NCBI GenBank assembly: GCA_033032865.1
Contig: JAWHQI010000228.1
Location: forward strand, 4,502,501 to 4,566,500
Direction: 5' to 3'
Length of the DNA stretch: 64,000 nt
DNA from: Dactylorhiza incarnata
Lineage: Eukaryota > Streptophyta > Magnoliopsida > Asparagales > Orchidaceae
A program made the position numbers and the translations under genes. The notes beneath the pieces were generated by a model. The model ran no database searches, was not told the origin of the DNA, and saw only the letters and a program-made list of their open reading frames with translations. Each line of letters opens with the position of its first letter. Position 1 is the first letter of the stretch. Below are positions 11,201-22,499 of this stretch, in pieces.

Positions 11201-12250
11201 ATAAGAGTGCCCCATTCTTTAAAACACTCCGAGGAGGATCTAAAATTGAATGGAATGAGGAATGCAACAACGCTTTCGAACAACTGAAAATACAGCTAAT
11301 GTCAACCCCTCTGCTCCAAAGCTCTCACAAAGGGGATGTATTGTTCTTATATCTGGGGGTTGGACCAGATGTAGTAAGCTCCGTCCTTATCCGAGAAAAG
11401 AAGATGAAGCAATTCCCAAACTATTATGTCAGCCACATCCTCAAGGATGCGGAAACCAGATATTCAATTCTAGAAAAGCTTGATCTTGTATTGTTCTTAT
11501 ATCTGGGGGTTGGACCAGATGCAGTAAGCTCCGTCCTTACTTTCAAGACCATCCTATTCAGGAGGTCTCAGATCATACTCTGAGAAGCATATTGGAAAAG
11601 CCAGACCATTCAGGAAGATTAGCCAAATGGGCCATAGAGTTGAGTAAGTTTGAAATATCCTATATCCCCAGGACAGCAATCAAGACACAACTTTTGGCAG
11701 AATTCCTAGTTGATACGACAGAGACTAATCCAGAGCAGATGAAAGGATCTCCTTTGGCATGGATTATCTACGTAGATGGGGCCTTGGGTAAAAACTCAGT
11801 GGGAGACAGAGTTGTCTTAATCAGCCCAAATGGCATCAAATTGGAGCAAGCTATGAAGTTCTTTTTTCCAATCACAAACAATCAGGCAGAGTATGAATCA
11901 CTCTTGGCCAGTCTAAGACTTGCAAAAGAATTGGGGATAGAGTATGTGCACGTTAAAACAAATTCCCTCGTAATGTCCTAACAAGTATGGGGAAACTATG
12001 AGACAAGGGAACCAATGTTGAGAAAATATCTGCTGCTAGCCAAGGAAGAAATCGAGAAGTTTAAATCATTCATAATTGAGCATATTTCAAGAACACAAAA
12101 TGAATAGGCGGATGAATTATCCAAGTTTGGTCTCCCGTCAGGAGGAGTAACTTCAGAACTTTTCTATCCGGCAACAGAAGAAGGGGAACTAATGCAAATC
12201 GATCAGCATCCTTCCTGGAAGGATCCCTACGAGCTGTACATGCTAAAGGG
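11200..12250 (+). pseudogene. Tat-1 RNase H region with a templated repeat
   Basis: Connection and RNase H domains of Gypsy pol. ORF 11592-11981 shows the Tat-type second RNase H core: WIIYVDGALGKNSVGDRVVL (strand with catalytic Asp), then TNNQAEYESLLASLRLAKEL (catalytic Glu) and HVKTNSLV where Tat-2 has IKTDSLV. Upstream, 11338-11392 and 11488-11542 are copies of one segment, and the second copy replaces the expected coding sequence. Stops occur at 11979-11981 and 12104-12106. Tat-2 carries the same region at 19.7-20.7 kb. Confidence 0.8.
11338..11542 (+). repeat. Direct repeat of about 55 bp, offset 150 bp, in Tat-1 RNase H
   Basis: GTATTGTTCTTATATCTGGG and the following bases through CCGTCCTTA occur at 11338 and again at 11488. 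Tat-2 has this segment once. The second copy stands where Tat-2 has other coding sequence, so it is a copy-and-replace event rather than a simple tandem gain. Confidence 0.85.
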
Positions 12251-12289
12251 GAATTCCATTCATCTACAAAGGATTAGACAAGGTTCAGA

Positions 12290-13467
12290 AGAAAGGCGGC
12301 CTATTATTGCTTGGTTGCAGGAATCTTGTAAAGAAAGACTCTCATTTCTCCTCTGGCGAGGTGTGTCTCAGAAGAAGAAATTCCTATGATATTACAAGAA
12401 GTACATTCTGGAGAATGTGGAAGTCATTCTGGGGCAAAGACTCTAGAGAAGAGAATCCTAAGACAAGGATATTTTTGGCTGACCATGAGGAAAGATGCAG
12501 AAGCATTTGCCAAGCGATGCATTCAAAGTCAAGGGTTTGCTCCTCTTCAGCTTCAACCAGCCCAATCACTTAGATCGATAACATCACCTTGGCCATTTTC
12601 TATTTGGGGGATGGATCTTATCGGGCCCTTCCTGACCGGGAGTGGCAACGCCGTTTCGTAATTGTCATGATTGATTATTTCAGCAAGTGGATTGAAGCAA
12701 AGGCGTTGGCTAAAACTACCACACAAGTTATCAAGAACTTCATTTGGGGAGAAGTTGTCTACCGATATGGAATCCCATTGGCTATTGTCACTGATAATGA
12801 CCCTCAATTCAACAATCCAGAGATGATCAGTTTTTGTGATCAAATTGGGATAGACCTGTGATTCTCCTTAGTTTATCATCCAAGGAGTAATAGGCAGGTG
12901 GAGGCTGCCAATAAGCAAATCTTATATCTTTTGCAGAAGAAGGTTCTGAATCAAAGAGGAGAGTGGGCAGAGCAGCTCCCTTTAGTTCTTTGGACTCTCC
13001 AAACTACTCCAACTTCGGCCACGGGAGAAACACCATTCAAGTTATCTCATGGATCAGAAGTGCTTATTCCCGTGGAATTTGAAGTAACCAGCCCCAGGGT
13101 CATGTATGCAAAACAAGGAGATGAGGCCTGGATAAAGGATAATGATAAAGCAATAAAATATAGTTTGGATTTCTTCGAAGAACTCCAAGATGAGGCAACT
13201 ATTAGGCAGGTAGAAGTAAAGAGGAGAATGGCTACACATTTTGACAAGAATGTCAGGGTCAAGCAATTCGCAGTCGGAGATGTTGTATTGAAAAAGGTGG
13301 ATGCTGCAGCCAAAAAAGGTATCGTGGGAAAATTAAATCCTAACTGGGCAGGACCATTCATCATCAAAGAAGCATTAAAAAGTGGGGCTTATCGCCTCCA
13401 GACAAGTGATGGGGAAGACATCTCGCGTACTTGGAGCGGTGATGATCTCAAACGATTTTATCCTTAA
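12290..13467 (+). pseudogene. Tat-1 integrase
   Basis: Gypsy integrase. Zinc-finger part: GSHSGAKTLEKRIL...CIQSQG, with Ser where Tat-2 has Cys. Catalytic core: WGMDLIGPFL (first Asp) and IVTDNDPQFNNPEM (second Asp), and QVEAANKQILYLL with the Glu. A TGA at about 12858-12860 replaces an Arg codon. The C-terminal ORF 12898-13467 (189 aa) is open, covering WTLQTTPTSATGETPF, the basic linker and GDVVLKKVDAAAKKG to DDLKRFYP, and ends at its natural stop. It would have joined cDNA ends to host DNA; frame breaks upstream make it non-functional. Confidence 0.9.
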
Positions 13468-13560
13468 AAATGTCCTCTTTTATTATTTGCATTTTGGATA
13501 TTCAATAAGAAGCCCCATACTGACATGTTCCCCTTTCTGATGGCTATGCTCTATAATATA
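13468..13560 (+). other. Tat-1 short region after pol, up to the Tat-2 insertion
   Basis: Non-coding. It matches, in opposite orientation, the bases after Tat-2 pol at 18.4-18.5 kb (GCATTTTGGATATTCAATRA, AAGCCCCATAC). It ends in the AT-rich target CTATAATATA; the last five bases ATATA are the left copy of the Tat-2 target duplication. Confidence 0.8.
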
Positions 13561-14288
13561 TGTTGATGCCAAATTTGCACCGCCACGATCGACGCTAGGG
13601 AAACGAAGGAAAAGAGGAGTCCGCGAGTTATCGGTTACTATTAACATAGAGAAGTTAGACCGCTAGCAGCGATCGAGACCGGACTTCGCCGTTCATGGAG
13701 AATGCCACTCTTGTGATGGGCTTTCCTTTGAGTTAAGAAGTGTTTGCAGCGGATTACAAGCGAAGCAGGAAAGAAGCCTGCCGGGCAGCAAACCGTAAGA
13801 TAATGGACTCGAGATCGCAGCTCTAACAAGCGAGCTGCTAGATTTGAGTGTGCGTGTCTTGGGAACGTCACCCCCATATTTATAAGCTCGGGGGCCTGCC
13901 CAAACGGGCAGGGATAAAATAACTGCCTGCACGGATACAAGAGAATCAAGCAGAGGGTGACCGGATACAGAAGGGAAATAAGAGTGAAGTCGCGCGGCCT
14001 AGCGGCTTGAGCTCCTACTTGTATTTAAGCCGGGGTTAAGATGAGCTGCGAGTAGAGTAGAGAAGCAGCTCGGGCGGTTTTCAATATGAGACCATATTTT
14101 GCCTTCTCGACTTGAGCCCTGAATGTAACCCTCATGATGGCGGCCTGTCGGTAGGCAGACCGCGAGGGTTTGTCTCGAAGAATCGGGAGACTTCTGCCAA
14201 TAGTCAAAAAATGGAGTTAGGCAGTTAGCATAGCAGACCGCCCGATCTGATAGGTCCATTATGTCGGTAGCGGTCTTCAGGGTAAACA
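13561..14288 (-). repeat. Tat-2 3' LTR
   Basis: 728 bp, read on the - strand from TGTTTACCCTGAAGACC to GGCATCAACA. TATA box TATAAATA on the - strand near 13875. Matches 24100-24828 with scattered differences, and also the LTRs at 27172 and 28552. Confidence 0.9.
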
Positions 14289-16612
14289 TAATCCCCACAT
14301 ATTTTCAAATCTCAAGGAAATTTCAAAAATATAAGTTCTAGTCGGAGACCGCACCCGGCTTGTCCTGAAATCTATAAAATGTCCTGAAAGCTCTTCATTT
14401 TGCATAATTCCTCTGAAACCACGGGGCACTACTCTCCACTTGTGGTTACAATTTTTCAAGCTGTCAGACCTGTAATCCACATGGCCGATTTAATGTCTAA
14501 AATCGTTATCTGTGAGGATAAGGATCCTGACCGCAAGAAGAAGAAGAAGGTTCACCGGCCTGAGAAGGCCAATTGGACTGTCAGGCTTGACTCTCCAATC
14601 GTTGACAAAATTTCTGTTAAGCCCGAAGCGGGCTCTTCTAATCCCCCTCCTGCTGATCTTCCCGCCCCTTCTGATAAGTTGGCTTCAATCATTGTCTCAT
14701 TAAAGACCACGAGTGAAGCCCCTTTCGATATAGTATATTCCCCTTCCGGGGTCCCTCTTTAAAAGTAAATGACGCAGAGGAAGGAGTAGTCAACTTCCCG
14801 AAGCCGGATGGGTTGACTACTTTGTCGGTGGTAGTTATTGAAGACAACTCCAGCCGATCTCACCTGGACGACCAGGAGTCGATCAGGAAGAGGAAGAGGG
14901 CCGAAACAATGGCAGAGAGAATCACAAGGAGGCCAAGAACCCAGCGGATTCTAAGAAATCAACCGCGGCTAGACTCCAAAATATGCCGCGCGAAAAGGAA
15001 GTCGTCGAAGAGCAAGTCACCCCCTCAGACAAACCAGATGAGTTGACTCCCAACTCTACGGCCAGCGTCACGGTCAGCGATATCCTAATGGATATGTAGA
15101 CCTTAGAGAGGCAGGACAAGCTGCTTGACACCCCTGCAGTTACAAGCGAGGCTGACCATCCTGGCGAGGATGCTGCTGTTCGGGATGAAGCCGCGCCGAG
15201 GAAGGACGCTTTCAAAGAAAGCGGGATGAAATTGATGAAGATAAAGACCGAGGAGCTGAGGCGGTCTCTTGACAAGCCACGATCGTCAAACCTCCTTGCA
15301 AAAGGTAAGCATGATGCGGGTTATCATCCTGTCCGCTTATTTAGATCGCGGCCTCGGAAAAATGTTTTGATGCTGAATCCACTGCCGAGTTATTTTCCAT
15401 CCGCGATTCAGACTTCTGCCAACAAGCGAAGGCAGAATGAGCGGTTTTGGAAGGAGCAGTGCCGAAGAATGGATCCGGAGCAATCGAGACGGCCTATGTA
15501 ATCAGGCATTAATCTTGTAGTATTCCGTGTTGGATTATTCGCTTCTGACGGTGGTAACCACGCTTTCTTTATTGTAGATAACCCAGATCAGATTTTGAAG
15601 CCGGGCAATTTGGTGGCTAGCCTTCGTCCACGGCCTCCGCCAGTTTCAAGTTGTCCGACTTCAAAGGCTTCTTTATCACCTTGAAAGAAAAGGTAAAAGA
15701 ACTTGAAGATAAGGAGAAAGTCGCCGTGCTGCGCTAGAGGCTGAGAAGAAGGCGTGGCTAGAAAAAGAGAAGATGCTGAGGAACAGAACGCAGCCCTGAC
15801 CGCGCGGATTAATAAGGAGAGGAAGGAGGTCCTGAAGCATGAGGACGACTACAATTATTATCTAGAGAAGTATTTACATTTGACTAGGGAGTCGGCGGAA
15901 GCCGGCGACCTGTTAATGCTAGTGATGAGAGGCCGCGGATATCGTGCCGCCCGACTATTGGGGTGACCTCAAATCCCCCACCGGTCAGGGCGGCTGATCC
16001 CATGATTAAATAGGCCGATGCGGTACTTCCTGCCCGTTTGATTCCCATTGTGCGAGTAGAGCGGGATGCCGCACGGCTTCATAGCACAATCAATCACCTC
16101 CATCATAATGTAAGTCAATTGCACAATCTTCTTCTCCAAACCGGCGACCAAGTCACGCATCTTCATCGCAGCTTTAATTCAAAGACAATGTGTGTTGTAA
16201 TATTATTTTTTTTGGTCCTCGGGACAGTCTGAATTTTGGATACTTTGTTTGACAACACTCTATTCTGTATATGATGATGCAAGTTTGCGATAGTTAGCCG
16301 GGACCCGATTTTTCTATTTGCAGGTCAGTGAAGTCTATAAGTAGTAGACTCTTTCAGAGTCATTCCCACAACATTCATGGCACGGGCTAAAGGCAAGTCA
16401 AACCGGTCTGAGAAGATGACAACCGTCCAAACTGATGCTGCCTCAGCGTTCCATTCGGCCAATCACAACGAATGCCGCCAGACCCAGGCCGAACTGGATG
16501 ACTTTGTTGAGAAGCATATGGTGGGTAGCCACCTATTCGCCTGACTTTGATATTGAAGGTGGAGGAGACGCAAGTTCTCCTATGACTAAAAGGCTCAAGT
16601 CGGGCGAATAGT
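14289..16612 (+). pseudogene. Tat-2 antisense gene region (unknown protein)
   Basis: The strand opposite pol carries a broken gene. ORF 14400-14762 has a basic, nuclear-signal-like KKKKKVHRPEK after an ATG at 14480, then a Pro/Ser-rich part. Later blocks show an Arg-rich patch (about 14880-15000), acidic stretches and a Glu/Lys-rich coiled coil (about 15680-15900). The last block ends SSPMTKRLKSGE at a stop at about 16610. An AAAG/GTAAGC at about 15305 and a TTGTAG at about 15575, and a TTTGCAG/GT near 16322, look like splice sites. The Tat-1 tail ends with the same SSPMAKRLKSGE codons. Such antisense ORFs are known in Tat elements; their role is not established. Confidence 0.55.
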
Positions 16613-18425
16613 GTTTTTTGTACTTAGAATTTCTTTACAGATTCGATGGCTTAAATTTGTTAACCGGTCGGCCTAAATTATTGTAAATACATTTTGAGAA
16701 TGAATAAAAAGATATTACCTGTTCAGGTGCCTATTTTTGTGACTTGTGAATGTTCTTACATGATTATTATTTTATTTCAACTACGAATCTTCTTTGATCA
16801 ACCAGAAAATTAAGTCGTGCAGTCTGCTTTTAATTCACATGGCTAGAAGTTTGAGTTCTGAGAATTTTAGATAAACACCTGCCCGAATATCATGGAATGC
16901 TGTTCGGACGGTTTGTTCCCTTTGTTCTGAGATCGACATTAATTTAGTAGATATAAATCACAGCCTGAAACCACCAGACATAATAAATCTCGATCGTATG
17001 TTTGTGCGGCTTAAGATATATCCCAAACGACTGATAACTCGTGTTCAGGTGCCTATTTTTGTGACTTGTGAATGTTACTTCATAATTCGTGCAACTATCG
17101 ATGTAAATCCCAAAATACTTAGAAATTTTAACAACTTCCTAATGGAATAGGGCATGCCTGTATAATGACTATCACGATATGCGATCACTTCTCATCCTGA
17201 GCGACTAATAGATTAAGTTCCTTATCCTAAAGTTCAGGCGAACATTCTCATAAGTATAAATAACAGTCTATAAGCCGCGCAGTCAACATATAGTCTGGGT
17301 GACTAATAACCAAGGCTGAGCAATACTTACTTACTGCCAGAATAACCCATGGCCGATTTCTTATGAAAGGATTAATCCGAGCCGAGCGAATAAGAATGAA
17401 CTGTAGACCATTTTCATAAATCCTCTCAGTCCGAGAGGATAGTACTAGCTCGCGGTAGTATAACGAGACATACATAATCCGATTATATAAACCGATCTGG
17501 CAATATTATAATTGCCAACTTGTTAGAAACGATGCCTTATGGCTTCCTGTAATAACATGCTCTCTAGCTCTAATGCTAGATTTATTCTAACCGATCGGTT
17601 AGCATGTTAAGCTGCCATTTATTCAAGCCTACAGACTTAATAGATCAGATCGCCCGGTCATCATGCCATATTTCTTTGAATAGCTGTCATGCTCGTACCT
17701 GTTTTAATACTACTCCTCCCAAATGGTCATAAAGAACAATAATAGGAGAATAACTTCCTGTGAAGAAGTAAAAGAAATCGAAGGGTTACAGAATCAGATG
17801 ACCAAGTGGGCAAGTGCGCTTAGGTAGCAAGCATTTCTTTCCTCAAGTGGTCATAAGAGCTATAAGAATTTCGGTGACTCAACTGCTCTCTAGCCTAGGG
17901 TTATAAGCTAGGTTGATCAATTGGGCAGGTGTGGTTATGCTGCGGGGCTTTACCGACATTGCTTTCCTCAGAGAGATCAACTTAGTTGTGGGCCCTCTGT
18001 TGGCACCGCTCGAGAGTACCTTAGGACTATTCGATGGTCACAGACTAAGAAGATTAGTTGGGCAGGTGTGGTTTTGTCGCGTGGGCTCTAGCGACATTGC
18101 TTTCCTCAGAAGGATCATCAAAGCTGTAACTATATCCCTTTCGGGGCACGAGAGAGCTAACAGTCACCTGTACCTCCCTTGATGCAGAGGTGTGTTAGAT
18201 ACCGGCCGGGATCCAAAATTCTAAAGACCACCGCACGAGAATTGGCAATCTTCCACTACACGTATGGGAAAACTCCCCGCTACACGTGGTCCTCGTGGTA
18301 TTACGCTAATGACTACAATCCGAGGTGGTTCGAGCAGAACTTGGCGCTGTCTCCAAGGTTCAGTGATGGATATATATATATATATAATAGAGGATAGCCA
18401 TCAAAAAGGGAAACGTGTCTGTATG
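16613..18425 (-). other. Tat-2 long non-coding tract between pol and antisense gene
   Basis: About 1.8 kb without a convincing gene. It is matched in inverse orientation by the Tat-1 tail at 24.88-26.66 kb, including AATTAAGTCGTGC, the GATCAATTGGGCAGG blocks and a TATCTAACACACCTC / GAGGTGTGTTAGATA segment. Two related units (about 17900-17990 and 18045-18120, each with GACATTGCTTTCCTCAGA) form an imperfect internal repeat. A (TA)n run at 18370-18386 lies at its pol end. Confidence 0.65.
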
Positions 18426-18469
18426 GGGCTTCTCATTGAATATCCAAAATGCAAATGATAAAAGATGAC

Positions 18470-19630
18470 ATTTTAAGGATAAAATCATTTAAGATCATCA
18501 CCGCTCCAAGTACGTGAGATGTCTTCCCCATCATTTGTCTAGAGGCGATAAGCCTCGCTTTTTAATGCTTCTTGGATGATGAATGGTCCTGCCCATTTAG
18601 GATTTAATTTTCCCACGATACCTGTAAAGGCTGCAGCATCCACCTTTTTCAATACAACATCTCCGACTGCAAATTTCTTGACCCTGACATTCTTGTCAAA
18701 ATGCCTGGCCATTCTCCTCTTTACTTCTGCCTGATCGTTGCCTCATCTTGGAGTTCTACGATGAAATCCAAACTATATTTTATTGCTTCATCGTTATCCT
18801 CTATCCAGGCCTCATCTTTTTATTTTGCATACATGACCCTGGGGCTGGTTACTTCAAATTCCACGCGAATAAGCGCTTCTGATCCATGGGATAACTTGAA
18901 TGGTGTTTCTCCCGTGGACGAAGTCGGAGTAGTTCGGAGAGTCCAAAAAACCGAAGGGAGCTGCTCTGCCCAGCCCCCTTTTTTATTCAGAACCTTCTTC
19001 TATAAAAGATATAAGATTTGCTTATTAGCAGCCTCCACCTGCCCATTACTCCTTGGATGATGCACTGAGGAGAATCGTAGGTCTATCCCAATTTGATCAC
19101 AGAAACTGGTCATTTCTGGATTATTAAATTGATGGCCAATATCGGTGACAATAGCCAACGGGATTCCATGCCGACAGACAACTTCTCCCCAAATGTAGTT
19201 CTTGATGACTTGTGTGGTAGTTTTGGCCAACGCCTTTGCTTCAATCCACTTGCTGAAATAATCAATCATGACAATTATGAAACGGCATTGCCCACTCGCG
19301 GTCGGGAAGGGCCCGATAAGATCCATCCCCCAAACAGCAAATGGCCAAGGTGCTGTTATCGATCTGAGTGACTGGGCTGGCTGAAGCTGAAGAGGAGCTA
19401 ACCTTTGACATTGAATGCATCGCCTGGAGAATGCTTCTGCATCTTTCCTCAAGGTCGGCAAAAAATATCCTTGTCGTAGGATTCTCTTCTCTAGAGTCTT
19501 TGCCCCAGAATGACTTCCACATTGTCCCGAATGTATCTCTTGTAATATCACATGAATTTATTCTTCCGAGACACATCTCGCCAGAGGAGAAATAAGAGTC
19601 TTTATGTACAAGATTCATGAAACCAAGCAA
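18470..19630 (-). pseudogene. Tat-2 integrase
   Basis: ORF 19551-19000 holds the zinc-binding part (GSHSGAKTLEKRIL ... CIQCQ) and the catalytic core: WGMDLIGPFP with the first Asp, IVTDIGHQFNNPEM with the second Asp (Asn of the usual TDNG is Ile here), and RSNGQVEAANK with the Glu. The C-terminal part continues below 19000 in another frame (matching Tat-1 12953-13467), so there is a frameshift around 18.99-19.01 kb. The enzyme would insert the element's cDNA. Core residues are retained but the reading frame is broken. Confidence 0.88.
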
Positions 19631-19689
19631 TATTAGGCCGCCTTTCTTCTGAACCTTCTCTTATCCTTTATAGATGAATGGAGTTCCCC

Positions 19690-20700
19690 TTTAGATTAGT
19701 AAAGTTCGTAGGGATCCTTCCAGGAAGGATGTTGGTCGATTTGCATAAGTTCCCCTTCTTCTGTTGCCGGATGGAAAAGTTCTAAAGTTACTCCTCCTGG
19801 CGGGAGACCAACCTTAGATATTTCATCCGCCTCTTCATTTTGTGTTCTTGGAATATGCTCAATGATGAATGATTTAAACTTCCTAATTTCTTCTTTGGCT
19901 AGCAACAAATACTTTCTCAACATTGGTTCCCTGGTCTCATAGTTTCCCAAGACTTGTGAGGCCATTACGAGGGAATCTGTTTTAATGTGCACACGCTCTA
20001 TTCCCAATTCTTTTGCAAGTCTTATACCGGCCAAGAGTGCTTCATACTCTACCTGATTGTTTGTTACTGGAAAAAAGAACTTGATAGCTTGCTCCAATTT
20101 GATGCATTTGGGCTGATTAAGATGACTCTGGCTCCCACATAGTTTATACCTGAAGCCCCATCTACGTAGATAATCAAGGCCAGAGGAGATTCTTTCATCT
20201 GCTCGGGATTAATCTCTGTTGTATCAACCAGGAAATCTACCAAAACTTGTGCCTTGATTGTTGTCTTGGGGATATCGGATATTTCAAACTCACTTAGCTC
20301 TATGGCCCATTTGGCTAATCTTCCTGAATGATCTGGTTTTCCAATAAGCTTCTCAGAGGATGATCTGAGACCACCTGAATTTCATGGACTTGAAAGTAAG
20401 CACGGAGCCTGTGAGATGACATAACCAAAGCTAGAGCTAGCTTTTCTAGAATTGAATATCTGGTTTTCGCATCCTTGAGGATGTGGCTGACATAATAAGT
20501 TAGGAATTGCTTCTTCTTCTCCTCTCGGATAAGGACTGAGCTTACTGCATCTAGTCCAACCCCCAAATACGGGAACAATATCTCCCCTTCGCGAGGGCTT
20601 TGCAGCAGAGGGGTTGACGTTAGATGTATTTTCAATTGTTAGAAAGCATTGTTGCATTCTTCATTCCATTCAAATTTAGATCCTCCTCGGAGTGTTTTAA
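19690..20700 (-). pseudogene. Tat-2 RNase H region
   Basis: ORF 20097-19696 shows NNQVEYEALLAGIRLAKEL and HIKTDSLVMASQVLG (catalytic Glu and Asp of RNase H) and HIPRTQNEEADEISK near its end. ORF 20635-20315 carries the preceding connection domain (SHILKDAKTRYSILEK, SDHPLRSLLEN). The two are separated by a frame change near 20.1-20.3 kb. It would remove the RNA strand during reverse transcription. Confidence 0.85.
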
Positions 20701-20759
20701 AGAATGGGGTGCTTTTATCTCCTGACTTAGAGATGGATAGGCTCAGGCTTGCTAACCTT

Positions 20760-21526
20760 CCTCCCAACTGCTAAACTTCTTTCGAATTACAAGGAGGAGC
20801 CATATCAAGAATTGCCTTCACCTTATCAGGATTCGGTGCAAGGCCATCCGGAGTGAGAAGATGCCCAAGAAACTTCCCATTGTTTGCTCCAAACACGCAT
20901 TTCAACGGGTTTAATTTTAATTTAAACCTCCGTAGAGTAGCGAACGTCTCTACGAGGTCTTCCAGGTGTACCGAAAAGGTTTTACTTTGTAGAAGGAGAT
21001 CATCGACATAGACTTCGATATTCCTCCCCTTTTGTCGTTTAAAACCCGTGTCCATCATTCTTTGGTACGTAGCGCCCGCATTTTTAAGGCCAAAAGGCAT
21101 TACGAGGTAACATCAGCACCCATCGTTCGTAATGAAAGACGTATGTGGAATATCAGGCTTATGCATTTTGATTTGGTTGTACCCGAAGAATGCATCTAAA
21201 AAGCACATGAAATTATACCCAACCGCGGAATCTACTAAAACATCTATCTGAGGCAAAGGGTAGCTATCTTTAGGGCACGCTTTATTGAGCTTTGTGAAAT
21301 CCACACACATACGCCATTTCCCCCTTGACTTTTTTACCCTTACAACATTAGACATCCAGGTGGGGTGTTGAATTTCAGAAATAAAATTCGCTTTAAGAAG
21401 TTTTGCAACTTCTTCAATCGGTACCGCCAGCTTGGTTTCCACCTCCCTTTTATTTTGCTGGATTGGCTTGAAGTCAGGGGAGACGTTGAGATGGTGGCAA
21501 GCAATGTTCGGGTCCACTCCAGGCAT
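20760..21526 (-). pseudogene. Tat-2 reverse transcriptase
   Basis: ORF 21526-21113 gives the N-terminal half (PTWMSNVVRVKKSRGKWRMC, DFTKLNKACPKDSYPLP, FLDAFFGYNQIKM). The next codon is TGA (21113-21115) and the same frame continues as CYLVMPFGLKNAGATYQRM with the catalytic YVDDLLLQS, then FLGHLLTPDGLAPNPDKV to about 20771. Catalytic aspartates are intact, so the single in-frame stop before the palm is the main defect. Tat-1 has TAA at the same codon. Confidence 0.9.
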
Positions 21527-21538
21527 ATCTTCCGCCGA

Positions 21539-22246
21539 CTAGAAGATGACATCCAAAGTCTCCAAGAGACAGGAGATCAGTTGAACTTTATCTTCTTTAG
21601 GTAGTTCCGCATTGATAATGAGTTTCTTCTCCTCCCCTTCAGCGATGGGGACTTCTTGGGTTACCTGGGCAGGTTCCAGGTGAGCCCCTTCTCGGTCCTT
21701 ATTTTCCTCAGCCTCTTCCGAAAGCCTGGCCACTTCAAGGATGTCAACTGGAAGTTCAGGAAGTGGAGTGTTGGTAATCATGTTGACTGTCTTAGCATAG
21801 CATTCCCGATCCACCTTTGGATCACTTAGGATCCAATATTGCCTTCCTTCAACTGCAAACTTGTGAGCTAGATGGAAAGTAGACACCACTTTCTCTATAA
21901 GCATTCAGAATAGGCCTTCCAAAAATGGCACAGTTGATTCTTTGGGTACCACTACCACAAAGTTGACCAACTTTGTTATTCCTCCCAAAGATACTAGAAG
22001 CTTTACGCAGCCTTCCACTTCCATCTTCTCTCCCGAGAAGCCATAGAGGGGCCCTTCAGTGGAAAGCAGAGGCATTCCAGTCTTTAGGGCTTCAAAGGTT
22101 GTGCGGAAGAGGAGATTGACTGAACTACCCGTATCAATCAAGATCTTATGTACCGTGTAATTTTCGATGATAACTTTGATTGCCACGGCATCGTCGAATG
22201 GATTCACATTCGGAGGAAGGTCCGCTTGACCAAAAGTAATGACCAA
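21539..22246 (-). pseudogene. Tat-2 protease and linker to RT
   Basis: ORF 22246-21905 contains the retropepsin active site ILIDTGSSVNLLF and LYGFSGEKMEVEG. A frameshift near its end turns the conserved IFGRPILNA-type region out of frame; ORF 21904-21539 then continues with STFHLAHKFAVEG and an acidic linker. The enzyme would cut the polyprotein. The matching bases of Tat-1 are at 1-420. Confidence 0.85.
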
Positions 22247-22499
22247 CCTTTCAGGAGGAGAAGTGGAAGTGCTGCCACATCCTGCTTGAAGACCATTGTA
22301 ACACTTGATTTTCTATAGGATTCGGGGCTGGTTCCTCCATGAATGCAATAGATGTTGCCGAGGGGACCTTCATCATTCACCTCAATACATTTGGTGGTAG
22401 GGTGGATGTAGTCGTAACAGCCGGCATCTTGCACATCAGCGCATTCCCAGCTGACCTCCATTGTTTCTTTCCCCTTGACGGTTGATGGTTCCGCAGACA

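Noticed and set aside
13561..18425. A single LTR of about 4.9 kb at the left of Tat-2
   Set aside because: The 13561-14288 part alone has TG...CA ends and matches three other LTR copies of about 730 bp; the rest is internal.
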